Below, piece by piece: positions 1-8,122 of a stretch of 49,562 bases of DNA; the first letter of the stretch is position 1, and the number at the start of each line of letters is the position of its first letter. Made by a program: the position numbers and the translations under genes. Source of the stretch: Candidatus Zipacnadia bacterium. GTDB taxonomy: Bacteria > Armatimonadota > Zipacnadia > Zipacnadales > Zipacnadaceae. The notes under the pieces are model-generated. The model was given only the letters and a program-made list of their open reading frames with translations. It had not been told where the DNA came from and made no database searches. The stretch covers positions 1 through 49,562 of the forward strand of contig JALGUR010000030.1 of assembly GCA_029820565.1 (NCBI GenBank). Reading direction: 5' to 3'.

Positions 1-757
1 AGAACCGGAGGAAACTGCGGTGTGATTCAATAATCATTTGGCGGCGCACCTGGGAGGTAGAAGCACCATGGTAGTGAATCATCTCGGCGTCGGGTGTAAA
101 CCATATCTCCCAGCCGGCTTTTTTGAGCCGGTAACACAGGTCAACATCATTAAAGAATATCTTGAAGTCTTCGTCAAATAGGCCTACTTGCGCCAATGCT
201 CCCCCATTCAATAGCAGGGCTGAAGCCATAGGCTGGTCCACCGGGCAGGCCTGATCATAATCCCACCAGGTCATCCGGTATTTCCCGAAGATGCGACTAC
301 GGCGCGCCAGCCGGCTGAGGCCCAGCATTTCCCAAAAGACAATGTCAGGCGTGGGGAAGGTGCGGCAACTATATTGGAGCCGTCCATCCGGATACACTAA
401 CCGTGGTGCCACCGCCCCGGTCGAGGGATGCTGCTGGATGAAGTGTAGTAACGCCGGCAACGCTCCCGGCTTCACTACAATATCAGGATTTAGCAGCAAT
501 TTGTAAGGCGCCCGGCTAATTCTAATCGCTTGATTATTGGCTGCCGCATACCCGATATTATCGTCGTTGACTATCAACTCAACCTCGGGATATTCTTTTT
601 GCACCATCTCCGCACTCCCGTCACCCGAGGCATTATCCACCACAATTATCTGCAATTGCAACCCTCCAGAGTGCATAGCCAGGCTATTCAGGCACTGGCG
701 CAACGCCACGCAGGTGCGCCAATTGACAATACACACCGACATATCGGGCCGGTTCAC
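1..757 (-). CDS. Family 2 glycosyltransferase, rhamnosyltransferase-like (3' end missing)
   Basis: Partial gene running off the left edge. The minus-strand translation has the GT-A fold signature of GT2 enzymes: SVCIVNWRT at the first strand, IIVVDNASGDGS, the NIGYAAANNQAI segment, LLLNPDI in place of a classical DxD, and FFNDVDLCYRLKKAGW, which is typical of the rhamnosyltransferase/WcaA-like subgroup. It probably transfers a sugar from a nucleotide donor to a surface glycan at the inner membrane; donor and acceptor are unknown. I chose GTG at 757 because GGAGG lies about 10 nt upstream. The frame is open back to an ATG at 841 that lacks a ribosome site, and ATG 742 is another option. A second GT2 gene lies nearby on the same strand. 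Confidence 0.85.
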   Translation of the reverse strand, partial: MNRPDMSVCIVNWRTCVALRQCLNSLAMHSGGLQLQIIVVDNASGDGSAEMVQKEYPEVELIVNDDNIGYAAANNQAIRISRAPYKLLLNPDIVVKPGALPALLHFIQQHPSTGAVAPRLVYPDGRLQYSCRTFPTPDIVFWEMLGLSRLARRSRIFGKYRMTWWDYDQACPVDQPMASALLLNGGALAQVGLFDEDFKIFFNDVDLCYRLKKAGWEIWFTPDAEMIHYHGASTSQVRRQMIIESHRSFLRF

Positions 758-953
758 TGTGAGTAGTCCTCCGCTTGCGGGCGGCGCTTCAATACTACCA
801 GTTTCCGCACAATGCTTGACAATCCTGCCCAAGTCAGTCATACTATAAGGAGAATATTGACTATTGTTGAATAAGCGAAGGAATCTACTCTTTAACAGAG
901 AAACTACAGTTTGAAGGATATCCTCCCTATCTCAGCAGAGGGGAGCATGGCAA

Positions 954-1637
954 ATGGAAAGCGACGAAACCCTAGATGTTTCCGCTGATGATTTGTCTGA
1001 TGAGTTGCCATCCGCTATCGACCAGCGGGCACAGCAAATGGCCAACGAGCACATACTGGATATTTCCGCCGATGATTTGCCTGAGCCCCTGCCGCCGGCT
1101 GGCGAGCAGCGCCCGGGGAGGTGGTATCTCTACGTCGACGGCACAGTGCATGGCCCATATGCGCAGGAGGATGTCTACCACTGGGTGCAACACGGTAATC
1201 TTTCCTGGGACACTCTCGCCAGCCGCGGACGAGCAGAGACATGGCGACCAATCCGAGAGATTGAGGAATTCTATGACCCGAAACATCCGTATGGCGGCAG
1301 TCCGCCTCCCCCGCCTGACTGGGTAGGCGGAGGGCAGGTTGGGCCACGGCGGGTGCAACCGGGAATGGTTCAGCCGTCAACGCTGCCAAAGTCACCTGCT
1401 TTAGCTTGTGTGTTAAACATTCTCCTGTGGGGCGTAGGCTACATCTATCTCGGACAAGTTACGAAAGGGATCGTCCTAATGTTAGTTTGCTGGACCGTGG
1501 GATGGTTCTTTTTTCTTGTTACTTTTGGGCTAGCCTCGCTTGTACTAATTGTCGTAACGGCCATTGATGCCTATAAAATAGGACAGAAATTAGAACGCGG
1601 CGAGGCCGTCGGTGAATGGGAGTTCTTCCCTGCATAG
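954..1637 (+). CDS. GYF_2-domain / TM2-like membrane protein
   Basis: 227 residues, function unknown. The acidic N-terminus carries a degenerate duplication: LDVSADDL at residues 7-14 recurs as LDISADDL at 35-42. Residues about 56-105 (GRWYLYVDGTVHGPY...W...L) match the GYF_2 fold that bacteria often place before membrane domains. A proline-rich linker with PPPPP follows. The C-terminal third has two hydrophobic helices around a GVGYIYLGQVTKG turn and a final DAYKIGQ, as in TM2 proteins. The start ATG has GAGGGGAG about 9 nt upstream. It is transcribed away from the flanking minus-strand glycosyltransferase genes and is probably monocistronic. A small GC-rich hairpin (1638-1655) directly follows the stop but has no T-run. 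Confidence 0.8.
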   Translation: MESDETLDVSADDLSDELPSAIDQRAQQMANEHILDISADDLPEPLPPAGEQRPGRWYLYVDGTVHGPYAQEDVYHWVQHGNLSWDTLASRGRAETWRPIREIEEFYDPKHPYGGSPPPPPDWVGGGQVGPRRVQPGMVQPSTLPKSPALACVLNILLWGVGYIYLGQVTKGIVLMLVCWTVGWFFFLVTFGLASLVLIVVTAIDAYKIGQKLERGEAVGEWEFFPA

Positions 1638-1845
1638 CGCAGGGCACAACCTGCGGGATAGACCTCCTCGTCACTGCGCCGGTGGCTTTTATCGCCACTG
1701 CCCTGGCCTATCGGGATAACTTCCCGACTCAGGGGACGGGCATCGCTGAGGGCCCGAACGTTTAGGCTTATTATTGGGACGAATGCTGACCGTCTATTTC
1801 TCCTTAGACCGTGGACAATTCTGCATTTCGCATCGCTTTGTCTCT

Positions 1846-2583
1846 CTAACCTAATCCCAGTCGGCGCTTCACAATCAGTTTGAGGGTTTCGAGTACGGTG
1901 GCACCGACCTTCATTTTGGAGGCGCTGGGTTTAAGGTCATAGCGTAGAATCATCGGCACCTCGGTGATTACAACCGGCATTGTACCAATGCGCAGTAGCA
2001 GGTCTACCATACACGAGAAGCCTTGTTGGCTAATCAGGTCCTCGCCGTAGCGAGCAAAGGCTTCGCGCAGCACTTCGCCGCGGTATGCCCGGTAGCCACA
2101 GGTATAATCGCGCACTCCGGGCAAGGGCAGCAAGAGCCGGAAGAGCAGTGAGGCCGCCCAACTGAGTATCCGGCGGCTCCAGGGCACACCGACCACCCGT
2201 GAGCCTGGCTGGAACCGCGAGGCAATAACCACATCCGCGCCCGCGCCGATTTTGGGGACCATAGCGGGAATCAAACTGGCCCCGTGGGTATTGTCGGCGT
2301 CCATGGTGACTACGATATCCCCGTCTGCGGCTGTTTGTGTGGCAGAAGTCAGGCCCGTCCTGATTGCCGCCGCGAGCCCCTGATTTGTCGGATGCTGAAG
2401 CAACTGTACGGGCATCTGGGGCTGAAATTCGGTCACTAACTGGGCAGTCCCATCGGTGCTGCCGTCATCTACGACCAGGACCTGATATGCCAGGCCGGCT
2501 TCCCCCAGTACTTCGGCTATCGCGGGTAAGAGTTGGCCAAGTGCTTCTTCCTCATTGTAAGCGGGCAGCACGATGATTATCAT
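1846..2583 (-). CDS. Family 2 glycosyltransferase, polyprenyl-phosphate mannosyltransferase-like
   Basis: 245 residues, the size of a soluble DPM1/GtrB-type catalytic domain with no C-terminal membrane helices. Motifs: IIVLPAYNEEEALGQLL, VLVVDDGSTDGT, NQGLAAAIRTGL, and VTMDADNTHG as the DxD-type metal site. The region DYTCGYRAYRGEVL and a trailing KMKVGATVLETLKLIVKRRLG are usual in this subgroup. It would transfer a hexose from a nucleotide sugar to a polyprenyl phosphate on the cytoplasmic face. It lies downstream of the lipid-kinase-like gene on the same strand, about 60 bp apart, so the two may be co-transcribed. No clear Shine-Dalgarno site precedes the ATG. The preceding gap contains a perfect 19-bp palindrome. 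Confidence 0.88.
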   Translation of the reverse strand: MIIIVLPAYNEEEALGQLLPAIAEVLGEAGLAYQVLVVDDGSTDGTAQLVTEFQPQMPVQLLQHPTNQGLAAAIRTGLTSATQTAADGDIVVTMDADNTHGASLIPAMVPKIGAGADVVIASRFQPGSRVVGVPWSRRILSWAASLLFRLLLPLPGVRDYTCGYRAYRGEVLREAFARYGEDLISQQGFSCMVDLLLRIGTMPVVITEVPMILRYDLKPSASKMKVGATVLETLKLIVKRRLGLG

Positions 2584-2594
2584 TGAGATAAATA

Positions 2595-2613
2595 TAGATT
2601 CTAATAGAATCTA
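2595..2613. repeat. 19-bp perfect palindrome upstream of the glycosyltransferase gene
   Basis: TAGATTC, five spacer bases, GAATCTA. It sits in the 59-bp AT-rich gap between the lipid-kinase-like gene and the GT2 gene, 12 bp upstream of the GT2 start. A TATATT hexamer overlaps its start-proximal edge, so it could be an operator inside a promoter spacer. It could also be an RNA hairpin with a weak stem. Only the symmetry is certain. Confidence 0.45.
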
Positions 2614-2642
2614 ACCCACAATAGTAGATGAACGCGTATGGC

Positions 2643-3548
2643 TCAATCAGCGACAGGCGTGATAAGATTGAGTTTGTTAGGCGCTATGCGCACCTGGACC
2701 GGAGTCTGTCCGGCGACATCGCCGTCGACCTGCCACCGACAAGGTGGCTGCGAAGTGATTTGCATCTGCTGCGCTTTAGTTACCGTGACGTGGGGATTTT
2801 CCGCCACGGGCTGTCCCCGCAGGAAATTATGGGCCGCCAAGGCCAACAGTTGCCCAAGCGAGCAATGGTGAAAGACTACTACATCCAACTGGCCATCGTC
2901 AGGCTGGGCTTGGGGGACGAACCGCAGCCGCCAGGTGTACAGGGGAAAGTTGCAGATAACCACCGCCCAGACTGGCTCGGCGATGTCCAGCGATGGCTCG
3001 CCGTCCAGTTGCAGGCACAAATGGGAGGGTTGGTAGTGAATGGCCGTGGTGAGAGCCTGTCCGACAAAAGCCATTGTACCCAGTCGCCGCTTCCAGCCGC
3101 TCCCCATCTCGTAGGCGACCTGAGCATCCAGGCCTACGCCGGCCATAGCTGCGAAGTATCGGCCGTTTATCATCCCCAGATCAATGCGGCGTGTATGGCC
3201 TTGGGCAATTACAGCAGCGGCTGCACTAATATCGCCCTCGGGTAGCCCCAGGTTCTTGGCAAGAGCATTAGCCGTTCCCAGTGGTATGATACCCAAGGCG
3301 CTGGCCGAGTCAGCCATGCCATTAATCACGGCATTGACCGTTCCGTCACCGCCGGCCGCAATGATCTGGCCATAGCCGCAGTGGGCCGCGTGTCGGGCGA
3401 TTTGTGTGGCTTGCTGGGGGCTATCAGTAATCTGTAGTTCACACGCCAGGCCTGCATTGGCTAATTGCTGCCCGATGTCCTGTCCTATGCCCTGACGGCG
3501 GCTGCCCCGAGCAACCGGATTATAGATCACCAGCCTCCGGATATTCAT
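2643..3548 (-). CDS. Diacylglycerol/lipid kinase family protein (YegS/DgkB type)
   Basis: 301 residues, the normal length of this family. N-terminal RLVIYNPVARGSRR is the conserved NP-x-(S/A) segment. IIAAGGDGTVNAVINGM carries the GGDGT nucleotide-binding motif, followed by LGIIPLGTANALAKNLGLP. The C-terminal half (FVPQAQPDDGQLDVVVFHHC...QVDGD) is the family's beta-sandwich. It phosphorylates a lipid, probably diacylglycerol or a sphingoid/undecaprenol-type alcohol, using ATP. It lies 12 bp after cdsA on the same strand, which fits a role in recycling diacylglycerol to phosphatidate for CDP-diacylglycerol synthesis. The exact lipid substrate cannot be read from sequence. Confidence 0.9.
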   Translation of the reverse strand: MNIRRLVIYNPVARGSRRQGIGQDIGQQLANAGLACELQITDSPQQATQIARHAAHCGYGQIIAAGGDGTVNAVINGMADSASALGIIPLGTANALAKNLGLPEGDISAAAAVIAQGHTRRIDLGMINGRYFAAMAGVGLDAQVAYEMGSGWKRRLGTMAFVGQALTTAIHYQPSHLCLQLDGEPSLDIAEPVWAVVICNFPLYTWRLRFVPQAQPDDGQLDVVVFHHCSLGQLLALAAHNFLRGQPVAENPHVTVTKAQQMQITSQPPCRWQVDGDVAGQTPVQVRIAPNKLNLITPVAD

Positions 3549-3560
3549 CGTGTGCTTGGC

Positions 3561-4418
3561 CTATCTCAGAAAGGCTATCCACAGATATGCGTAGGCAATC
3601 GGCATACTGAACAGCAAGCCATCAAAGCGATCCAGAACTCCACCATGAGGCCCGAAGATATTGCCAAAATCGTCTAACTTTAGGTCGCGCTTAATGGTAG
3701 ACTTGGCCGCATCCCCTAACTGGGAGAATATGCCTAACAGCGCTCCCAGGGCCATACCATACGGCCACGGTAGATGCAGCCAGAGGCCCACCAATACTGT
3801 GGCTGCCACGCAAGAGGCAAAACCCGCCAGGGCACCCTCTACAGTCTTGCGCGGGCTTAGAATGGGCGATAGCGGCCGCCGGCCCCAGGCTGAGCCAACA
3901 GTGAAGGCTACGGTATCTAATATCCACACTGGCACTACAACCAGCAGCAAAGTGCCTACGCTACCGAGTACCGGCCCCGTCGGTTCGCCTAACTGAGCGG
4001 GGAGGTCAATGTTCCTCAGTTTAATGAGAAAGGTCATCAGCAGGGCTATGTAGACAACGCCGAACAGCGTCACCGCAGAATTCATGGTCGCACCTTTGTA
4101 ATTCCCTCTTCGGCACTGTCCCAGCATAGTCCCCAGTGTAGCGAGGAATAGAACTGTTACCATCCATTGCGCTTGGTCCTCAGCCGGCACAAACATCGCT
4201 ATTCCAAGCAGCAATACAGCGCTCAAGTAGCCGATGCCTACGAGGGGGCGCAGTTGCACTGTAAACGTAGCCGAATAGTACTCACCCAGGGCAATTATAG
4301 TAATTAGTGCCACCAAACCCAGCAGCCACCAGCCGCCCCAGTAAGCGCAGATAATGAGGATTGGCATCCCGATAACAGCCAACACGGCTCGGGCCAACAA
4401 CTCACGGACCACCTGCAT
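3561..4418 (-). CDS. cdsA: Phosphatidate cytidylyltransferase (CDP-diacylglycerol synthase)
   Basis: 285 residues with seven or eight hydrophobic helices. The C-terminal family signature is present around residues 240-265: S-x-IKRDLKLDDFG followed by PHGGVLDRFD, including the catalytic acidic residues. It makes CDP-diacylglycerol from CTP and phosphatidate, feeding all phospholipid synthesis at the inner membrane. The middle segment RRPLSPILSPRKTVEGALAG is also typical. It heads a minus-strand group with the lipid kinase and glycosyltransferase genes and is divergent from trxB. The ATG lacks a strong ribosome-binding site, so the start is probable rather than certain. Confidence 0.95.
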   Translation of the reverse strand: MQVVRELLARAVLAVIGMPILIICAYWGGWWLLGLVALITIIALGEYYSATFTVQLRPLVGIGYLSAVLLLGIAMFVPAEDQAQWMVTVLFLATLGTMLGQCRRGNYKGATMNSAVTLFGVVYIALLMTFLIKLRNIDLPAQLGEPTGPVLGSVGTLLLVVVPVWILDTVAFTVGSAWGRRPLSPILSPRKTVEGALAGFASCVAATVLVGLWLHLPWPYGMALGALLGIFSQLGDAAKSTIKRDLKLDDFGNIFGPHGGVLDRFDGLLFSMPIAYAYLWIAFLR

Positions 4419-4470
4419 CAGTTCTCATCTCTTTCTGATTACCACCGAACCAGTGGAGTTACATATACTG

Positions 4471-4484
4471 TATAATACATTATA
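4471..4484. promoter_or_regulatory. Possible divergent -10 elements between cdsA and trxB
   Basis: The 177-bp divergent gap contains TATAAT on the plus strand (4471-4476) and TATAAT on the minus strand (4484-4479), partly overlapping within a TA-rich stretch. Neither has a recognisable TTGACA-like hexamer at 16-18 bp, so these are weak calls. A TAGAAT at 4548-4553 nearer trxB is another candidate. GAGGAG about 8 nt before the trxB ATG is a clear ribosome-binding site. Confidence 0.3.
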
Positions 4485-4595
4485 GGCACAACTTAATCCT
4501 TCTTCTGAGTAACAGGGAAGTTGGGGAAGGTTTGAGAGGCCGTAGTGTAGAATAGTGTTCAGGACAATATCAGTTCCAGTGAGGAGTAGAGCTAA

Positions 4596-5528
4596 ATGTC
4601 AGTCGTAGATCGTAAGGAAACAATCGTGGTGGGTGCGGGAGTGGGCGGCTGTACGGCGGGCTTGTATGCCAAGCGCTATGGCCAAGATGTCCTAATCCTG
4701 GATAAGGCGGCGCCTGGCGGCCTAGCGGCAACGGCCGCTCACATTGCAAATTACCCCGGATTCCCCGAAGGGATTAGTGGCTTAGAGTTGGCCGAGCGGG
4801 TGCATCAGCAGGCCAGGAACCACGGCACAGCAATAGAACTGGTGGAGGTGACTGGGCTGGAACCTCATAACGATGAATGGTTGCTGCATACTACCGGGGG
4901 CGATTATGTGGCTATCGCCATAATAATCGCTGCTGGTGCTCGCCCCAGGACCCTCCAGGTACCGGGGGAGACCGAACTACGGGGAATGGGCGTGTCCTAT
5001 TGTGCGACCTGTGATGGATTCTTCTTCCGAGACGAGACGGTAGCAGTGATCGGTGGCGGTGACGTCGCCCTGGAAGAGGCCGTTTACCTATCTGAACTGG
5101 CGGCTAAGGTTTACGTGGTACACCGGCGCGATGAACTACGGGCCCAGTCCCATCTTCAGCAGCAGGCCTTTGCCCTGGACAATATTGAGTTCATTTGGGA
5201 CAGCGTGGTCACCGAAATCATTGGAGACCAGCAGGTGGAGGGCCTACTGATTCAGAATAAGAAGACTGCTGACCAGCGGCGCTTGGACCTTGATGGGGTT
5301 TTCATTACTATAGGCTATGTAGCGGCCACCCAGTGGCTGGGTAATATTGTGGAACTGAATGATGGGTTCATCGTCACCGACCAGTATATGCGTACCAACC
5401 GACCGGGGATATTTGCTGTTGGGGATATTCGCAGTGGCAGTCTGCGGCAGATCGCTACTGCGGTGGGTGATGGTGCTATAGCTGCCCATTCGGCTTATGA
5501 ATATGTTAACCAACGACCGGAACAGTAA
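4596..5528 (+). CDS. trxB: Thioredoxin reductase-like FAD/NAD(P)H disulfide oxidoreductase
   Basis: 310 residues, standard length for low-molecular-weight thioredoxin reductase. The FAD fold starts at residue 10 (VVGAGVGGCTAGLYAKR). The redox pair is CATC (Cys136, Cys139) in SYCATCDGFFF. The NADPH fold follows at about 152 (AVIGGGDVALEEAVYLSEL), and the final FAD contact is FAVGDIRSG. It reduces thioredoxin or a thioredoxin-like partner with NADPH. No thioredoxin gene lies nearby. The stop is 1 bp before the next ATG, so this gene leads the long plus-strand membrane operon. The usual GxGxxG is GAGVGG, and the NADPH-site HRRxxxR appears as HRRDELR, so a typical NADPH enzyme is likely. Confidence 0.93.
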   Translation: MSVVDRKETIVVGAGVGGCTAGLYAKRYGQDVLILDKAAPGGLAATAAHIANYPGFPEGISGLELAERVHQQARNHGTAIELVEVTGLEPHNDEWLLHTTGGDYVAIAIIIAAGARPRTLQVPGETELRGMGVSYCATCDGFFFRDETVAVIGGGDVALEEAVYLSELAAKVYVVHRRDELRAQSHLQQQAFALDNIEFIWDSVVTEIIGDQQVEGLLIQNKKTADQRRLDLDGVFITIGYVAATQWLGNIVELNDGFIVTDQYMRTNRPGIFAVGDIRSGSLRQIATAVGDGAIAAHSAYEYVNQRPEQ

Positions 5529-5529
5529 C

Positions 5530-6000
5530 ATGGATTGTCCGTCGGACAAATCTGCGGCACAGGATGATTCCCGTGGTGATGTACTGGACTGGCGAACGTG
5601 GTCAGCCCGGCGTCATCCAGTGGTGGCCAGCGTGACCGTCCTTTTTATGCTGGGCTTGGCTGCGGGAGTATACTTTTCCTTCGGCCGTGTTCTTTATCCG
5701 GTGCTGACGCTGCTTGTGTTGGCCGCCGCCACCTCTGCCTACTATCTGCCTACCTGCTTTACTTTGGACGCTGAGGGGATTACCGTCAGTAGCCTGGTAG
5801 GCCGCCGCAGGAAACTATGGTCAGGGCTGAGGGCCTACTTCTCCAATGGCGACGACGGAGTGTTGGTCAGCCCCATCGCACGCAAAGGCTTTCTGTCCAG
5901 CACTCGCGGATTCTATCTACCCTATGCAGATAACCGAGAGGCGGTATTGGGCTATCTGGACAGATACTTGCCTAAGGAGGAAGTGAGCCGTTCTGAGTGA
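5530..6000 (+). CDS. Membrane protein with PH-like C-terminal domain
   Basis: 156 residues from ATG 5530, which lies 1 bp after the trxB stop. An in-frame ATG at 5497 would overlap trxB by 32 bp and is less likely. Two adjacent hydrophobic helices (about residues 30-48 and 52-70) are followed by a soluble beta-rich tail: FTLDAEGITVSSLVGRRRKLWSGLRAYF and then GFLSSTRGFYLPYADNREAVLGYLDRYLP. This pattern of two helices plus a YdbS-like bacterial PH domain is common, but the function is unknown. It overlaps the next gene by 4 bp (GTGA), indicating translational coupling within the operon. Confidence 0.72.
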   Translation: MDCPSDKSAAQDDSRGDVLDWRTWSARRHPVVASVTVLFMLGLAAGVYFSFGRVLYPVLTLLVLAAATSAYYLPTCFTLDAEGITVSSLVGRRRKLWSGLRAYFSNGDDGVLVSPIARKGFLSSTRGFYLPYADNREAVLGYLDRYLPKEEVSRSE

Positions 6001-6323
6001 GTACTAAGGAGGACAACGACAAAGCCAGACAGCAACAACTACTGGGTAAAGTAGTGGGACAAATTGTCCGCCGACGGCTGACTGCGCCGGCGCTTTTTGT
6101 TCTGGAAACTGCCAAACCATTAAGTTTCATAGCCTCCCAAGCCTTGATATTCTTCCAACCCATTGTCCAGACAATGTTGTCGGTCCAAGACTACCAGACC
6201 TTTGCATTGGCTATTGAAGACCGCGATAATGTGGAGTGGATGATACAGCAGTTGGAAGCCGCCGAGGAGGCCGGTGGCTCTACCCAGGAAACAGACACTA
6301 ACCAGCATGGGCACGTACAGTGA
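5997..6323 (+). CDS. Small conserved-looking protein of the GlmL operon, function unknown
   Basis: 108 residues starting at GTG, sharing GTGA with the preceding stop and sharing GTGA again with the start of the GlmL-like gene. The N-terminus is charged (TKEDNDKARQQQ). It is followed by a basic segment VGQIVRRRLTAP, a semi-hydrophobic helix pair (PALFVLETAKPLSFIASQALIFFQPIVQTML) and an acidic tail EWMIQQLEAAEEA. It may be a peripheral membrane subunit. No family is recognised. The double 4-bp overlaps imply production in fixed ratio with the ATPase encoded next. Confidence 0.7.
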   Translation: MSTKEDNDKARQQQLLGKVVGQIVRRRLTAPALFVLETAKPLSFIASQALIFFQPIVQTMLSVQDYQTFALAIEDRDNVEWMIQQLEAAEEAGGSTQETDTNQHGHVQ

Positions 6324-8116
6324 CTTGGGACGACATTAAAGTCATATTAGCCACCGATTGCGGCTCTACCACCACCAAGGCGATTCTCATCGAGGAAAAG
6401 GACGGTGAGTATCGCTTGGCCACCCGGGGTGAGGCACCGACCACCGTAGAAGCGCCTTACGAGGATGTAACCGTAGGAGTGCGTAATGCGGTAACTGAGG
6501 TAGAGGAGTTGTCAGGACGACAATTGCTGGACGAGGCGGGACGGATCATCCGACCAGCCGGCGGTCAGAAAGGTACAGATATCTATGTTTCTACCAGTTC
6601 GGCGGGTGGAGGTTTGCAGGTAATGGTGGTCGGCTTGGTGCGGCGGATGACTGCGGAAAGCGCCCAGCGCGCGGCCTTGGGAGCCGGGGCAATTGTTATG
6701 GATGTGCTCGCTCTGGACGATGGTCGCCTGGCCCACCAGCGCATTGAACGGATGAGAGAGTTGCGCCCTGATATGATACTGATTTCAGGGGGAGTGGATG
6801 GGGGAGAGCAGCGTCGAGTGGTGGAGATGGCTGAACTGGTAGGGGCCGCTAACCCTCAGGCGCGTCTGGGTGCTGAGTTCAAATTACCGGTCATTTATGC
6901 AGGTAATATTGATGCTCGGCCCCAGATACAACAAATCCTTGCTGACGCCACCGCTCTGACCATAGTGGATAACCTGCGCCCGACTTTGGAACGCGAGCAA
7001 TTAGGGCCCGCCCGGGCAATGATACAGGAACAATTCCTCGACCACGTTATGTCCCAGGCTCCCGGCTATGCTGAACTAATCAACTGGACTGATGCTGACA
7101 TTATGCCCACGCCGGCGGCTGTGGGCAATATTATGCAAGATATTGCTAACCAGCAGAACATTAATGTTGTGGGAGTAGACATCGGGGGAGCCACCACTGA
7201 CGTCTTCAGTGTCTTTGATGGTGTCTTTAATCGGACAGTGAGCGCCAACTTGGGTATGAGTTATTCAATTGCCAATGTGGTCGCCGAGGTGGGCCTGGCC
7301 AATATACTGCGCTGGCTCGGCGAGCCGGTAGAGTCTGGCCATCTTGCCGACCGCATTCGCAATAAGATGATCCGGCCCACCACCATACCTCAGGGACTGG
7401 AGGGGCTAAGAATTGAGCAGGCGGTGGCTCGTGAGGCGCTGCGGCTGGCCTTTCAGCAACACAAGATGTTGGCTACTGGCCTGAAAGGTATCCAGCAAGA
7501 GCGTGACATTGCCGAGGCCTTCACCCAGGTTCAGGCCGGTGAGCAGACCTTGGTAGACATGATGCAATTGGACTTGTTAGTTGGCTCCGGGGGAATACTA
7601 TCTCACGCGCCACGACGGGTGCAGGCCGCGATGATGCTCATTGATGGTTTTCGACCTGAGGGCCTTACCCGGCTGGCAGTGGACAGTATATTTATGATGC
7701 CTCAGTTGGGCGTATTAGCGCAGGTTCATCCGCAGGCAGCGCGGCAAGTATTTCAGCGCGATTGTTTGGTTCATCTCGGCACCTGCCTGGCACCGGTAGG
7801 CCAGGGTCGCAGCGGCGCTCCCTGCGTGCAAGTGGTCTTCACCGACAATGGTAGGACAATCTCCGTGCCGTTTGGCCAACTGCGGCTTATAGAACTGCCC
7901 GAAGGCGAAAGCCGCAATGTGGCAATTGACCCCACTCGCCAGTACGATGTCGGTGCTGGACGGGGCCATTCGGTCACCGCTTCAGTAGCGGGGGGAGTCG
8001 TGGGCCTGATTATTGATACGCGAGGGCGTCCCTTGGAACTGCCCCCGGATCCCGTTGAGCGCCAAGCACTGGTACAAAGTTGGGAGGAGACCGTCGGCCT
8101 TTACGGGCGGCGGTAA
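6320..8116 (+). CDS. GlmL/MutL-family ATPase (actin-like fold)
   Basis: 598 residues from a GTG start overlapping the upstream stop. The phosphate-1 loop VILATDCGSTTTKAILIEE lies at residues 7-26. TSSAGGGLQVMVVGLVRRMTAESAQRAALGAGA follows. A second nucleotide segment VVGVDIGGATTDVFSVF lies near residue 285. This architecture is that of MutL/GlmL proteins, named for the protein next to glutamate (methylaspartate) mutase subunits in Clostridium and related to reactivating ATPases. No GlmS or GlmE B12 mutase gene is present here. The gene is embedded among membrane proteins, so a mutase role is unlikely. I infer an ATP-dependent regulator or assembly factor of the membrane proteins downstream. 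Family assignment is firm; function is not. Confidence 0.88.
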   Translation: MTWDDIKVILATDCGSTTTKAILIEEKDGEYRLATRGEAPTTVEAPYEDVTVGVRNAVTEVEELSGRQLLDEAGRIIRPAGGQKGTDIYVSTSSAGGGLQVMVVGLVRRMTAESAQRAALGAGAIVMDVLALDDGRLAHQRIERMRELRPDMILISGGVDGGEQRRVVEMAELVGAANPQARLGAEFKLPVIYAGNIDARPQIQQILADATALTIVDNLRPTLEREQLGPARAMIQEQFLDHVMSQAPGYAELINWTDADIMPTPAAVGNIMQDIANQQNINVVGVDIGGATTDVFSVFDGVFNRTVSANLGMSYSIANVVAEVGLANILRWLGEPVESGHLADRIRNKMIRPTTIPQGLEGLRIEQAVAREALRLAFQQHKMLATGLKGIQQERDIAEAFTQVQAGEQTLVDMMQLDLLVGSGGILSHAPRRVQAAMMLIDGFRPEGLTRLAVDSIFMMPQLGVLAQVHPQAARQVFQRDCLVHLGTCLAPVGQGRSGAPCVQVVFTDNGRTISVPFGQLRLIELPEGESRNVAIDPTRQYDVGAGRGHSVTASVAGGVVGLIIDTRGRPLELPPDPVERQALVQSWEETVGLYGRR

Positions 8117-8122
8117 CCGATA

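Noticed and set aside
1638-1845. Gene or RNA in the gap after the GYF/TM2 gene
   Set aside because: No open frame with a ribosome site and no recognisable RNA; only a 6-bp-stem hairpin after the stop.
2628-3245. Long plus-strand frame opposite the lipid-kinase gene
   Set aside because: The minus-strand frame carries clear GGDGT and NP-x-A motifs; the plus-strand frame has no family features and no ribosome site.
6320-8116. Methylaspartate (glutamate) mutase pathway
   Set aside because: Only the GlmL-type ATPase is present; no B12-binding GlmS or catalytic GlmE gene is encoded nearby, so naming the pathway would be misleading.
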